Positions 10,060 through 20,889 of a stretch of 64,000 nt of DNA are shown one piece after another. The notes below the pieces were generated by a model, which was not told the origin of the DNA, searched no databases, and saw only the letters and a program-made list of their open reading frames with translations. The position numbers and the translations under genes were made by a program. This DNA comes from Flabesymbios commensalis (taxonomy: Eukaryota; Annelida; Polychaeta; Terebellida; Flabelligeridae). Numbering within the stretch: the first letter of the stretch is position 1; the number at the start of each line of letters is the position of its first letter. The stretch is taken from positions 36,694,363-36,758,362 of the forward strand of contig OZ024905.1 of assembly GCA_964017125.1 (NCBI GenBank), read 5' to 3'.

Positions 10060-11250
10060 TATGGTGTTGATGCCTTTCTTAAACACATCTTACAATTTTT
10101 CCATTGAATTAGTTATTTTGTCAAATGGTACAAATATTTACACAAGTACAGTGTGTGGTGTGATCTAGAGTAGGCCTAAATACTGCATGCGAAGGTATAA
10201 AATTATAGCCTACAACATAGAGAGGGTGGTTATATATAGCCTCCAGCCTACAGAGGGTGTCCAGCATGAGTCCTAGACAGGTCTCAGGGACACGTCCTGA
10301 GAAAGCGGGGATTTCTACCAGGATCTGTAACTTAATATGTTAACCTCTTAACACATCACACCTGCCTTATACACTAACACGATAGTGTCATGTGTGATGT
10401 CATATTATGCAGAATAACACGAGCAAAAACAGAGAAGAAAAGCCTGATGTTCCTTTACATGCTTCATATTTCAATAAAAAGTTTCATGTTTTTTTTCTGA
10501 GATATTCACCTATTTCGAGAGCTCTATATACACCTTATCCATTCTAGAGCGTACATTGTTATTAAATCATCGAACACTGTAGGTAATGGGTGTTTAATTA
10601 CTCAAACGAAGTGGGAGTATCTTTAAACTTCTTTGGAATAATTTAAGTTGAACTGCTTATCGAAATATCATGGAAAATTATAGTTGTAAAGTTGAATGGT
10701 TATAATTCATTATATTTCGCAGTACAGTATAGAGGTAGTGATGTTGGCCAGGTGATTCCACAGGTAGACCCAGTAAAGCTGTGTAAACTCTGAGCGATAA
10801 AGAGGCAAATGGCGGGATTTCCTGTCTCAATGGTCGTCTGCCTTCTCTATGATACGTGCGCGTTCTGTAAACTCTGTCCAGCCGTCCATCTCATTGCAAA
10901 CCATCTACCAGCTAGGTCCGTATCAAGAGTGCTGGGAAAAGGTGATTTGAGGAAATATAACCATGATAACGACTTTCAATATCAATTGATCATTATTTTT
11001 AGGCATTATTGATCATCACGAATCTCAAAAAGGGAAATAAATTATTTAAATATTTGCTATTTCTCCAGTGTGATTTACGGACTGTAGTGATCATCTCTAA
11101 AAGCTGGGTATTGAGATTGTCATAATGTCCTCCTCAGAGAGTTAGCAAGTCAGTGTGATTAATGTTGTTATTTATGAATTAATTATCGTTTAATGACAAA
11201 GTGATTGTTCTACATGCTTAGACATTCCAACAAAGACTAGATTTTGTACA
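10060..11250. other. No gene recognised
   Basis: AT-rich unassigned DNA. A weak trace of the palindrome family (GTTAGGCCAATGTCGCAGATGG) sits just after this stretch at about 11260-11300. Confidence 0.4.
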
Positions 11251-11579
11251 CATTTAATGTTAGGCCAATGTCGCAGATGGTATTCCAGCATTTAAGCCGC
11301 CATCAGGCATCCGTCCCCTGTTTGTGAATATCTGTGTATTTAGTGACAGGATTATGTGTTTTGGTGAACAAAGAGTTCAATCATGCCTAATCTACATGTC
11401 ACTTTCCAATGAATGCTCTGTCAACTCGCTTTTCTCAAACAAAACAGAGACAAACAGTGTGATTATACGAGTTCAATGATATGTTCATCATCTCATTCTG
11501 CTCTACTTTACACTGGTGTAGTCTACAATTTGGTCTGGGATTAACTTTTTAAGTCTCAGTATACCTGATACTTTCTTAA

Positions 11580-11820
11580 CCCTTGTCCTGCTATGCCCGG
11601 ATATATACGGGGTTAAGGATGTTTTAGATCAATAAAAATATCACTTAATTTTAATAAAATAGTTTTTAGTAGATGCTTAGTTCATCCAATAATTTAATTT
11701 TAGACATGTCTGTTTTTCATAAATAGTAATATTTTTCGTCATTTGAAGCTGGAAATTGCGTAAGCAATTCCAGCTTCAAATGACGAAAAATACAATTGAA
11801 GCAATTCAGCAGGACAAGGG
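11580..11820 (+). mobile_element. TTAA-flanked MITE, CCCTTGTCCTGCT subfamily
   Basis: TTAA at 11576-11579 and 11821-11824 flanks a 241-bp element with perfect 13-bp terminal inverted repeats, CCCTTGTCCTGCT and AGCAGGACAAGGG. The inner palindrome ATTTGAAGCTGG pairs with CCAGCTTCAAAT around an ATTGCGTAAGCAAT loop. TTAA targets, 13-bp ends and a CCCT start are established features of piggyBac elements. The interior differs from the CCCTTTAACCGCC copies but the plan is the same. Confidence 0.9.
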
Positions 11821-11824
11821 TTAA

Positions 11825-13440
11825 CCACATACTCACCTCATTAAAAAGCGGTTTTAAATACTTATAGTCCACACAATTACGTTATATAAAAACACGTTTT
11901 AACATGTTTAACTACCCATTGTCCACATAATCACCTCATATAAAAAAGAGTGCACTCTTCATCTCTTCACACTACCTTTGGGTTGGGGAAACTCGATACC
12001 AGTGGCCTGAAACGTATCGATCAAGCACTCATCAAATAAAAACTTTATTTATAATAAAATGGCGAATTACTTTGTGCAGAGTAGTAGTGTTGTAGGGACT
12101 TTACTTTGCCTGTGTACACGACTGCTTTTTAATCCATTTGTACGCTTTATTCTATGACCTTGCGACCTTGCAAAATATCTACGTATGCAGGTATTGCTGA
12201 TTTTCGTACAGGGAGATGTGTAAAATCAGAATGTAGATGCCCAGCTGGCATCATGGAGCATTTGGCTCCATAGCTGCTGAACTGTTTAGAACACAACAGT
12301 GTTTTAAAACGATTATAGACCAGTGATATACATTACACTATTATATGCATAGGAAACCCCAGTTATCACAAACCCCCGCCGCCACACGCATTACCAGCGC
12401 AATATCAGTATCGAAGCCCCACACTTAGCAATTGAGTCATCTGGGAGCATACAAGAAAGCAAATACACGTTAGGTGAAAACCCAATAGAGGTTAAATCAG
12501 GTGATTTTCAGATCAATATAATAAGAGTCAGCCTATGAATAACGTAGTATGATTAGCAGGGCAGGTCTTTTTCTCTCCTATTGACTTTAGATGCACAGTT
12601 GTAGACGTTGCCATTGGCAAGGAGCTAAATCTCACCTCCAGGCATTAAGGTCAGTACCAGCTAAAAACCATCATTATACTAGCTTGGTTAATACTGAATC
12701 AACATTGACGACTTTGGCCCACCATTAACTCAGACTTGTGCTTGACGGTAGTTCGATGGCATGTCAACAACAGTTACTGAACATACCAGCTGAAATCTGG
12801 CTATCAAAATTTGAAGAAATTTCTTAATTCCAAGCTGCTGATTACAACAAAGTGAATATTCTTCACAACCGTCATGGACCCTCTACTTTATTTTTGTCTT
12901 GGTGGTTGTACAAGAAAACTATTTTATGTTGATGTTTTGCCCGATGGTTCAGAGTGATCTATCCTTTAAATATATTTTAGTGAAAATTATGCTATTGTCC
13001 GACCTGCTGGATATACATTAGCGGTTTTGTTAAAAACAGATCAGGTACAAAAATAAGCAATAATAACTTACAAACAAAATCAAACACAATACAAACACTA
13101 GATTCAACTTATACCCTCGGCTTGAGGTAATGTATAGTCACCTTTAAGTCAACATTATTCATGCAATTTGTATTGGTCTTTGTATATATTGGAAAAAAAT
13201 ATGACAGTTTCGTGAAAACAATTAGCTGAAAAACTGTTCGGATGTCTTAGTTCTAAGTTAGAAACAGCCTTAAACTTGATAACACGAATCTCCAAGAAAA
13301 CGCTCTCAGATAGACAATATTTCCCCAAACTTTATAATTTAACATAACATTAAGTTTATATACTTGACGAAAAACACCGAGTGACTTTACTCAGATAAAA
13401 TCACAAAACATGTGCTATGTTATAAAGTGAGTATTATAGT
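11825..13440. other. No gene recognised
   Basis: AT-rich DNA without recognised repeats. A weak half-trace of the palindrome family lies at about 12690-12735. If the candidate minus-strand exon at 13.45-13.50 kb is real, this would be its first intron. Confidence 0.35.
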
Positions 13441-13451
13441 AACAAACTTAC

Positions 13452-13503
13452 CTTTGCTGGACCCGTAGTATTGTCTAATCAAATGAGTGTATCCGGTACT
13501 CAT
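13452..13503 (-). CDS. Candidate first coding exon, MSTGYTHLIRQYYGSSK
   Basis: On the minus strand an ATG at 13503 opens MSTGYTHLIRQYYGSSK plus the first base of a Gly codon. It then meets CCAGCAAAG followed by GTAAGTTT, an excellent donor, giving a phase-1 exon end. Upstream on the minus strand GACTATTTAAGCGAG could serve as a TATA-like element about 30 bp before the ATG. I do not recognise the peptide and cannot place a following exon in the 13 kb to the left. The exon is short, so chance must be considered. Confidence 0.3.
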
Positions 13504-13504
13504 G

Positions 13505-13562
13505 AGAGGACATAACTCGCTTAAATAGTCACGACAGGACATAACTTACTTAAATAATCACA
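13505..13562. repeat. Two-copy tandem duplication near the 13.5-kb ATG
   Basis: GGACATAACTCGCTTAAATAGTCACGA is followed by GGACATAACTTACTTAAATAATCACA, two imperfect units of about 28 bp. They lie directly upstream of the minus-strand candidate ATG and carry its TATA-like words. Confidence 0.6.
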
Positions 13563-15470
13563 GTTGGCTAAGGGGAAACAACCAATACGATGGTAATATA
13601 TAAATGCAAAACCAGCCTGATTATCAGCCTGACTATGTGTGACAGTTTGGTGTCCATATCGATGTGAATATGTTACCGTAGCTAGTTAGGCTAGGGTTCT
13701 CATTGTGCTAGCAACAAATGTACTGCTCTAAAACCCTCAGATTAAACAGTACAACGAAGTGGTTTGGACATTTTTTAAATAAATACTGTTGTGAAGAAAA
13801 CCTTACATTCAAATAAATCTCTCCTTTAGTAGCAAAAGTTTTAGTATATTATATAGTCACAGATAAGTGTTTGGTCTATATACTATCTGACTTAATTATA
13901 TATATACAGTGCAAATACTAAGTTGTTGTCTGATTTAACCGCCATAGCCGTTACAAAAGCAACACCATAAATTATTGATCAATATTAATATTGTCTAATA
14001 ATCGGTAAAGTAGAAGAGACGTACTTTTTCATTTTCAATATATTTTTGTGATAATTATGGGGATACTATTTTGTATTTTAGATCACAGTAAATGCTGTTG
14101 TGATCTAGGATTGCTTGTGGTGAAACAACTTTAGACCCCGTTGGTGAACAGAGCGTCTAATCGTCTGTGACAAGTCATGATGTTATCATAAAAGTCTCCA
14201 GTATTTAGACTGGATATTTATTTTACACCATCCTGGGACCAGCTGATCTGATGCCCTTATGATCTGTGTTCTTACAAAACACATCACTCAGAGCAGCATT
14301 GTGAGCTGGGACAATACGAAAATGGCAGCGTTTTTTAATGTGACCTTATTCAATACATTTTTATTGCATTATCAACATGATCATTCAATCACAGACACTT
14401 ACATAGAAGCGTCGCTCTACATAGAACGCACTACTGTTGGTTCTTGTTAACTCTTACAACGATGAATTTCTTCTATATAAAACAAGATACCAAAGGGTTT
14501 TTTTCAATTTGAAATCATCATGAATGTCTATTTACGCTTCATTGAAATACCTATGTTATATCAACTTTAGACGTCACAATCTGACCGTCTATAGACGGTC
14601 AGTCCCCGCAAAAGTTAAACATGTTAAACTATAGGAATGATAAAATATAATTTTTCTTTTGTAACCGTAGGCCAAATATTACTTTATAATGTGATAATGG
14701 TAAATCATAACATTAAAACCACTTACTTAAAAGTTGCTAAGAAATTACAGATGGGCATGATTGAAAACGATATAATTTAACCAATACGGTAATGATGATG
14801 ATCATCATTATATAATAACCCATATGGTATGATTCTAACCCAATGTAAGATATAATTTTAAATGTAAATATACTAAAAAATACTCTATAATTAGTTATTA
14901 TTAATATTATTTATTAAATCAATTTATCGGACCATGTATAGTAGTTCACCCCTAACAAATTGACAGTGACACAATCTGTCACATGGCCGGATATGCTGAT
15001 CCTAATCACCGTCATCATTTTCAAATATGGACAGAATACCATACATGGACACAATTCTTTTGATATCTCGATCAGCAAGTAGCGACGAATATGTGAAAAT
15101 CACATGCATAAACGTTGAAAAATACAACGGTTATTTTTATTGTTCAAAAATACTATACAGTATATTAGTATACAACATAATAAGACGTCTGCACATCGAT
15201 TTATTTTATTCAACATATTCAAATATATGTCTGCCTCTGGATGTAAGCATTATAAAAGAGTTTTTATATGTTTAATGTATTATGTATAGGCCTACTGCTC
15301 TCTCGTCGTTAAAGGGCAAGTTTCCATGTGGTAAAAATATTTCCATAGTTAATGATAAAGTATAAGCTTAACTTTGGTTCTTAGATGAACACTATGTTTT
15401 AACTGCAAAATTAACAAATGATTGATTATATGATACCTATATTTTTCATTGACTGGAAGGTATAATCACA
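13563..15470. other. No gene recognised; one perfect 22-bp palindrome
   Basis: AT-rich DNA. At 14581-14602 CTGACCGTCTATAGACGGTCAG is a perfect palindrome, either a binding-site-like dyad or a tiny hairpin. Nothing else stands out. Confidence 0.45.
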
Positions 15471-15576
15471 CAGTAAACACAAACCATTTGTATAACATTT
15501 ATACAATGTTGGACCAGCGTCTTCGACGTTGGTCCAACATTGTATAAATATTATACAAATGCAAATTGTGTTTACT
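15471..15576 (-). repeat. Palindromic element, ATTTGTATAAC-arm type
   Basis: AGTAAACACAAACCATTTG at the left pairs with CAAATGCAAATTGTGTTTACT at the right. The inner arms are ATAACATTTATACAATGTTG and complement, and the centre is CCAGCGTCTTCGACGTTGG. Arm sequence differs from the GTTGACCCAATG type but the centre and ends are shared. Confidence 0.85.
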
Positions 15577-15627
15577 AGATTCGACCCGCTGCCGCGAACT
15601 ATAGTTTTCAGTCCGTGACAATTAACT

Positions 15628-15652
15628 ATATACCCTGGCGCTTAAAGGGTTC
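15628..15652. repeat. Solitary right end of a TTAA-type MITE
   Basis: TGGCGCTTAAAGGGTTCAG matches the GGCGxTTAAAGGG right terminus of the TTAA family, with TTCA where TTAA would be. No left end is identified. Confidence 0.4.
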
Positions 15653-15664
15653 AGACCTGAGGCT

Positions 15665-15775
15665 TCCCAGCAAACAAAAGATACTGAACCAATGTTGATT
15701 TAATGTTGGGCCGACGTCGTAGACGGCGGACCAACATTGAATCAACATTGGTTCAATATCTCGTGTTTGCCGGGA
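15665..15775 (+). repeat. Palindromic element, full length
   Basis: The ends are TCCCAGCAAACA and TGTTTGCCGGGA. The inner arms are CTGAACCAATGTTGATT and AATCAACATTGGTTCA, and the centre is GGGCCGACGTCGTAGACGGCGG. It is about 111 bp, the typical full length of this family here. Confidence 0.9.
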
Positions 15776-15836
15776 TATCTACATTCATCATTGATATCTG
15801 AGATTGGCTGGGCGACAAAAATGAGTGAGGGGCGGA

Positions 15837-15935
15837 TTCGTATTGATGTGGTTATCTCGTGCCGACGTGGTGGTTTGTCAGATTTGTATTAATGTGGTCA
15901 TCTCGTGCTGACGTGATAATTTGTCACATTGCGTG
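15837..15935 (+). repeat. Two-copy tandem duplication of about 48 bp
   Basis: GTATTGATGTGGTTATCTCG then CCGACGTGGTGGTTTGTCA is repeated as GTATTAATGTGGTCATCTCG then CTGACGTGATAATTTGTCA. Confidence 0.7.
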
Positions 15936-16219
15936 ATTGTGTGATTAAAATTTGTAATTCATTTGTAATTCATCCATACATAATGAGATTCCAGGGAAAC
16001 GCTGATTTGGCATGATAAAGAAAAACACGGCTAATCAATAATAAACCCATTGAAAGTTAGAATTATCATGAATATAAATCCCAAACAATGACTATCTAAA
16101 CGTTCAAGAACTGATCAAATTTAGACTGTGTTATATTAAGTGGAAGTTATGTTACGTCCCTGATAGTGTACTTCACATTGTTTTGGAAGCGCCCGAGAGG
16201 AATATATGAAATTAATATT

Positions 16220-16546
16220 ATGTATTTTTTTTCGAACAGCATTGCTTATTGTACCCGCAGCTTGAACGATCAAGGAGTCTACACGAAAGCGCAAACTGAA
16301 AGTTTTAAAAATAGTTTTTTTAATCGAGTTGTTAATATAGAATTTCCTATCACAAAATGTGGAACAACTGCAGATTTAAAAACCTCTATTAAAGACACAG
16401 ATCAAATGCTTGATGTTTATTTAACTAGACATTTACAGGAAACAGCGCTATGTCGCTCAATATTTTCATGTTTTTTTCTCACATTGCAGGCTACTTTTAA
16501 ATTGAAATGCGATATCTTACATCGTTTCTTTCAGATATATTTATAA
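16220..16546 (+). CDS. Unrecognised open frame of about 110 codons
   Basis: A frame open from an upstream ATG at 16166 covers residues such as SLNDQGVYTKAQTESFKNSF and NIEFPITKCGTTADLKTS. These look more protein-like than most frames in the window. TTTTTTTTCGAACAG just before the useful part resembles an acceptor. No family is recognised, no clear donor ends it, and the tail becomes hydrophobic low-complexity sequence. It may be a decayed mobile-element frame or chance. Confidence 0.18.
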   Translation: MYFFSNSIAYCTRSLNDQGVYTKAQTESFKNSFFNRVVNIEFPITKCGTTADLKTSIKDTDQMLDVYLTRHLQETALCRSIFSCFFLTLQATFKLKCDILHRFFQIYL

Positions 16547-16549
16547 ATT

Positions 16550-18380
16550 AATATATTTTTATTTTAACAGGTGGATGGCTACTAGACAGATTAGCCATTC
16601 TCCTAAACTCATTATTGAATTTAATTGTAAATAACACCTTTATAATAATCACATTAATACTACTTACTACTATGTTATATTGCCTTCATAACTAAAATTG
16701 CGTTTCACTGACTAATCTAACAATTGGGATGAGTGGCTTTTGATGGCTATGGACGCCAGGCACATATCAACTAGTTAAAAAAGACACGTTATATTATAAA
16801 AGTTAAATTCGAAGTGAAGACAACGTATTTTACTTGAATAACTTTTCTTTCTCAGTCTGTTGAAATTGTATATTGTGACTTTGCTAACTTTTATAAAGGA
16901 ATTTAGCTCATCCAACTTTTTTCTTGGATGTTCATTACAAGCACTTATAGATGTATTACCACGTGATATTTTAGGGGTGTTCAGTTTAATTTTCTCAAGA
17001 TAATGGATGACTTTTTTTATTAAATCTGATAAAATACCGTGTATCAATTAACCTGTCAAGTGAGCTTAAATACACCAGACAGATACAGACAGCTATATGT
17101 TATTGACATAGGTACAAGTCATCACAGACTTATTTGTCATAATAAATATATTATGTACATGTAAAGGCCTATACAACAAAATGGTTAGTTTGGTAAAATC
17201 ACATGCGGAATTAGAATTGCCATAATAAAACACTGCATATTTAAAAAATGGAAATGATGGTTACCTAAAATAAAATTTATGGCGATACCAAGATATGAAG
17301 ACAGATGTTTCCCGCACTAAAACCAGAGATAAAATAGCTACTATGTATAATACACAAAAATGATAATGTAATAACGAAAATACACGTAGAAACCTACAAT
17401 CATGTATTATCAGTTCGGGTATTACTGGTTAGATTTCTGTTCGTTCAAAGTTATTCACGTTCAGTATACTTTATTACATAACACTCGATAAACTCATTAA
17501 AGTTATACTTGAATATTTTTTTAGCAAGAGCATAATTATAGAAATATAAGGCGGTGAAGTTGTAGCTCTTGTTACCTATAAGCTGAAATGCAATGCATTT
17601 CTAATATAAGTTAGGACAGGAATGATATACCATGAATGAATGGTACATGTATGATTGTATTTGTGTGTCATAATATTTGATTCTGTAAATAAATTTCATA
17701 AAAACAGAGAAAAGTTTCCTTTGTGCAAAGCAATATAATTTAGCTAACATAATTATTCCTTCCCCAAAATCATGTTAATTTGTCGGATTTTACAGTGCAG
17801 AAATAGCCAGTTGGCCCACTGCACATTCAGAAGTGAGAGTCCCGTATCGTCAATTTATACGTCTTGAATTTGATAAAAATAAGCATTGGTGCTTTAGGAA
17901 GAATGGATATAGGTTAACATGGTTAAAGTTGGACATGTTATGAAAGGACTGGTTTGTTGAATTAGGACGACATCTGCGTTCACAGTTGAGTAAATCAGAA
18001 TCGTGATCATTCACCGACCTCTATATAAAACACACACGTTTACCCCGCCTGCCTTCTTCATTCTTCTCCATTTATAAGAGGACTACACACATAGAGGCAG
18101 ATGCTCCTATGTTAATGTCTCATGGTTTAGTAAATGATTATTTACCCAACATGGGCAGTTATAAAGAGCAAACAAAGCGCCGTTATTCCCAGTCATTTTG
18201 TCATACAGCACGCAGATGTTGTCATGTGTAAACATAACGCAATATTTGATGTATGATTGTGTCATAATGTAAAGGAAACCGATTGTATTATAATCAACCA
18301 TACCGCTGAGATTTAGGCCTACAACCTTCCAGCACACTAAGTCACTGACATGTAATATTATACATGCACTTCCAAAGTAG
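16550..18380. other. No gene recognised
   Basis: AT-rich DNA. A TTGATTCTGTAAATAAATTTC phrase at about 17680 resembles the 3' end of a LINE or a polyadenylation region, without other support. A minus-strand frame of 90 codons at 16775-17047 is unrecognised. Confidence 0.35.
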
Positions 18381-18382
18381 CG

Positions 18383-18415
18383 CACGTGGATAACACGTGG
18401 ATAGCACGTGGATAG
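18383..18415 (+). promoter_or_regulatory. Three CACGTG E-boxes at 11-bp spacing
   Basis: CACGTGGATAA, CACGTGGATAG and CACGTGGATAG follow one another, placing CACGTG at 18383, 18394 and 18405. The 11-bp step is about one helical turn. CACGTG is the class B E-box bound by bHLH factors. It could be a functional cluster or a short tandem repeat that happens to contain the site. Confidence 0.4.
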
Positions 18416-18455
18416 CAAAGCCCAATCCAGACCCGTACCCGGGATTGGGGTTGGC

Positions 18456-18512
18456 GTGTGTGTGTGTGTGTGTGTGTGGGGGGGGGGGGGTCGTTCGATA
18501 GGGGGGGGGGGG
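18456..18512 (+). repeat. (TG)n followed by two G-runs
   Basis: About eleven TG units lead into a run of 12 or so G, then a second G-run after TCGTTCGATA. This is simple sequence; the runs may also be uncertain in length. Confidence 0.85.
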
Positions 18513-18623
18513 TTACTAATGAATATTTTGAGATGCCGTTTATTAATATCGCTTAAAAGACAAATACAATATGCTGTGATTATAGGCCTAGCTACTCCTA
18601 ATTTTGATCTGTCGTCCAATTAA

Positions 18624-18988
18624 AGGGACTGGCCCACGCTAAAATCATCAAAAAATCGGTGATTTTATTTCGGGTTCTTAATATGACCATATGATGTAAA
18701 CATGTACATAGACTAGAACTGCAAATTTTTATAATTTTTGTGCTGCGCATTCATCAGTTAGACTAGATATAGAGTCGAAATTCCCGCATTTCCTATTTTT
18801 GACATGGTTGTCAATAATTACAAATCAGGAATTTCGTCTCTATATCTAGCCTAACTGGTGAATGCGCAACACAAAAATTATAAAAATTTGCAGTTTTAGT
18901 CCATGTACATGTTTACATCATATGGTCATATTAAGAACCCGAAATAAAATCACCGATTTTTTGATGATTTTAGCGTGGGCCAGTCCCT
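18624..18988. mobile_element. 365-bp inverted-repeat MITE flanked by TTAA
   Basis: AGGGACTGGCCCACGCTAAA at the left mirrors TTTAGCGTGGGCCAGTCCCT at the right. The match continues inward for about 150 bp per arm through ATCACCGATTTT, CATATGATGTAAACATGTAC and the TCTATATCTAG words, leaving a short centre near 18800. TTAA flanks both sides (18620-18623, 18989-18992). The arms are close to identical, so the insertion or arm correction is recent. The superfamily is not certain: TTAA suggests piggyBac-like, but the ends begin AGGGACT, not CCCT. Confidence 0.9.
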
Positions 18989-19528
18989 TTAAATAAGCCC
19001 CTACCTTTAATTGCATACTAATGAATTTTTATTTTTTAATAGTAATTTGCTGATGAAATATTTATGATTTCGTTAATGCTTGAAAATATAAATGACACTA
19101 AGTAAATCCACCACTTCATTCTTAATGATGGATTATTAAGGCCAATGTCCATTCATGTCATGTCCATTAAAGCTATATCCAGCGTAACTGGGATAGGTAA
19201 TATAGGACTATTTGCACATAAGTCTACTATCATACCAACTTAAATCTGTTAATAGAAACCCTAAATAAATAACGTATAAATGAACAAATTGGATGTGCGC
19301 AGTACTGTCATATATTTACCTGTCAAAGTAACTGTATTAATGATTCTTATGAATGAATGCATCACAACGAATTTATGTGTTTTCAGTCGTCAAATAAAAG
19401 CTCGAGAATTTTAAAACGCCACACCCTCTAGCGAATAATTTGCTATTCAATCTCCTGTTTATCACCAGATGACGCTTTCTGATAATCACTCACCAGATGT
19501 CGCGCGGCACGAAACTAAATCTCCCTGA

Positions 19529-19640
19529 TCCAACAAACACGATGCCTTATCCCAATGCTGGTTGAAGGCTGGCCCATCGTCTGCGATGTAGGTCCAGCCT
19601 TAACCCAGCATTTGGTCAATGTTTCTTAGTTGGCTGGGAT
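19529..19640 (-). repeat. Palindromic element, full length
   Basis: The ends are TCCAACAAACACGA and TTGGCTGGGA. The inner arms are CCAATGCTGGTTGAAGGCTGG and a partner reading CCAGCCTTAACCCAGCATTTGG, and the centre is CCATCGTCTGCGATG. The arms share a copy-specific AAGGCTGG/CCAGCCTT block not seen in other copies. Confidence 0.85.
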
Positions 19641-20059
19641 AGTGCCTTCTATATTTAGGAGATATTAAAAATATATATTTATATATATTTAAATATGATA
19701 TTTACATGACCAGTATTTAGCTCCTGATAACGCGTGAATATTTGGAGCTCTTATTTTGCTCCTTTGATTTTATAACCATAGTGGTCTAAATTTCGAGCTA
19801 AATAATGCAATCTAAAAAAATGCAATCTACACACGACGCTCACGGAAGTTCTCTGAATTTCAAATGGGATTATACGTTTAAAACAAAACAGTCATAATAT
19901 AACATTATTCTGTTCCGTTTTATAGTAGAATGTGCAATAACATGTATTTGTATCAAATTAAATATGCGCCATGTCGCAATATTAATAGCATTATAGGCAT
20001 ATAAATACTCTTTCAATCATACATGGCTGAAATACACTGGAGAAGTCACTGACATAGAA

Positions 20060-20221
20060 TTAGTATAGTACACGTGGCGTAGGATGACACAGCACCCCAT
20101 ACCTGGCACACCACCCCATACCTGACCTGAGGAATTCCTGGCTTTTTTCTGTACCAGCAACTCGATTTATTACAAAGCCAACAGCTGCAATAAATCCTAG
20201 AATCACCAGTAGCTGGGCCAT
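20060..20221 (-). CDS. Small hydrophobic frame or first exon, 53 aa
   Basis: On the minus strand the frame starts MAQLLVILGFIAAVGFVINR, a clear hydrophobic segment suited to a signal anchor, continues VAGTEKSQEFLRSGM and stops after 53 codons. CTCAG/GTCAGG and GTCAG/GTATGG are possible donors after about residue 31 or 33, so it could instead be a first coding exon. The tail contains a small duplicated ACCCCATACCTG block and is not convincing as protein. No family is recognised. The ATG has G at +4 but no purine at -3. Confidence 0.25.
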   Translation of the reverse strand: MAQLLVILGFIAAVGFVINRVAGTEKSQEFLRSGMGWCARYGVLCHPTPRVLY

Positions 20222-20332
20222 TGATGAGATGTACCTCCTGTTAACATTCAGTATACGTCACATAGGCCTACGTGTGTTGAAATCTCACAGGTTTTCTTCA
20301 CTTGACTGTTACTTCTAATAACTCCAACTTAG

Positions 20333-20446
20333 GGCCCGTATTCTCGTACAAGTTAAGATATATCGTAGGCTTCTGATTGGTCGAGATGGCCATCTCGACC
20401 AATCAGAAGCCTACGATATATCGTAACTTGTACGAGAATACGGGCT
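20333..20446. repeat. 113-bp near-perfect palindrome, GCCCGTATTCTCGTACAAG ends
   Basis: GCCCGTATTCTCGTACAAGT and its complement ACTTGTACGAGAATACGGGC bound a continuous palindrome. Its centre is TCGAGATGGCCATCTCGA at about 20390, with one small bulge in the left arm. The arms include GATATATCGTAGGCTTCTGA and complement. It is MITE-like, but no target duplication is obvious. Confidence 0.85.
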
Positions 20447-20796
20447 CAGGCACTGTTTGATATTATCCCGATCTGAGGTATTAGATTGAGCGAATGAATA
20501 GACAACATTTACAATAGGTTTAATTGTAACATGGCCGAATCCCAGTTGTTCGGAGCGTCCAGGAAGCTAACAATTTTCTCTCCTCCATTTTATACTAAAA
20601 CGCGGGGTCTGCATGGAGTGATCGGACCTACATATATCTGAGACTGGTATCCAAAATGGAAATTTCGGCGTCTACCATGATAATTAGCTAATGTGTGAAT
20701 TAAGGTGGGCCTAATTATGGGTATAAGTTGATCAAATGGGATGATTTGATTTTACCTGGAACGGAGAGGGATGTTATATATATATATGAGATATAT

Positions 20797-20888
20797 ACTA
20801 GCAAGGAAAATAGATACAGATTCTATTTTCCTTACTACTAGCAAGGAGGTTGAAAAGAACTCTTTTCAACCTCCTTGCTAGTAGTAAG
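20797..20888. repeat. Two adjacent hairpins sharing a CTAGCAAGGA end
   Basis: The first stem is AAGGAAAATAGA...TCTATTTTCCTT at about 20803-20832. The second, 20831-20888, has perfect 28-bp arms, CTTACTACTAGCAAGGAGGT plus TGAAAAGA and complement, around an AC loop. The word ACTAGCAAGGA begins both left arms. Confidence 0.85.
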
Positions 20889-20889
20889 A

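Noticed and set aside
18107-18619. 170-codon minus-strand frame with His-Thr and Pro runs
   Set aside because: The centre is the TG tract and G-runs read in reverse; no recognisable protein flanks it.
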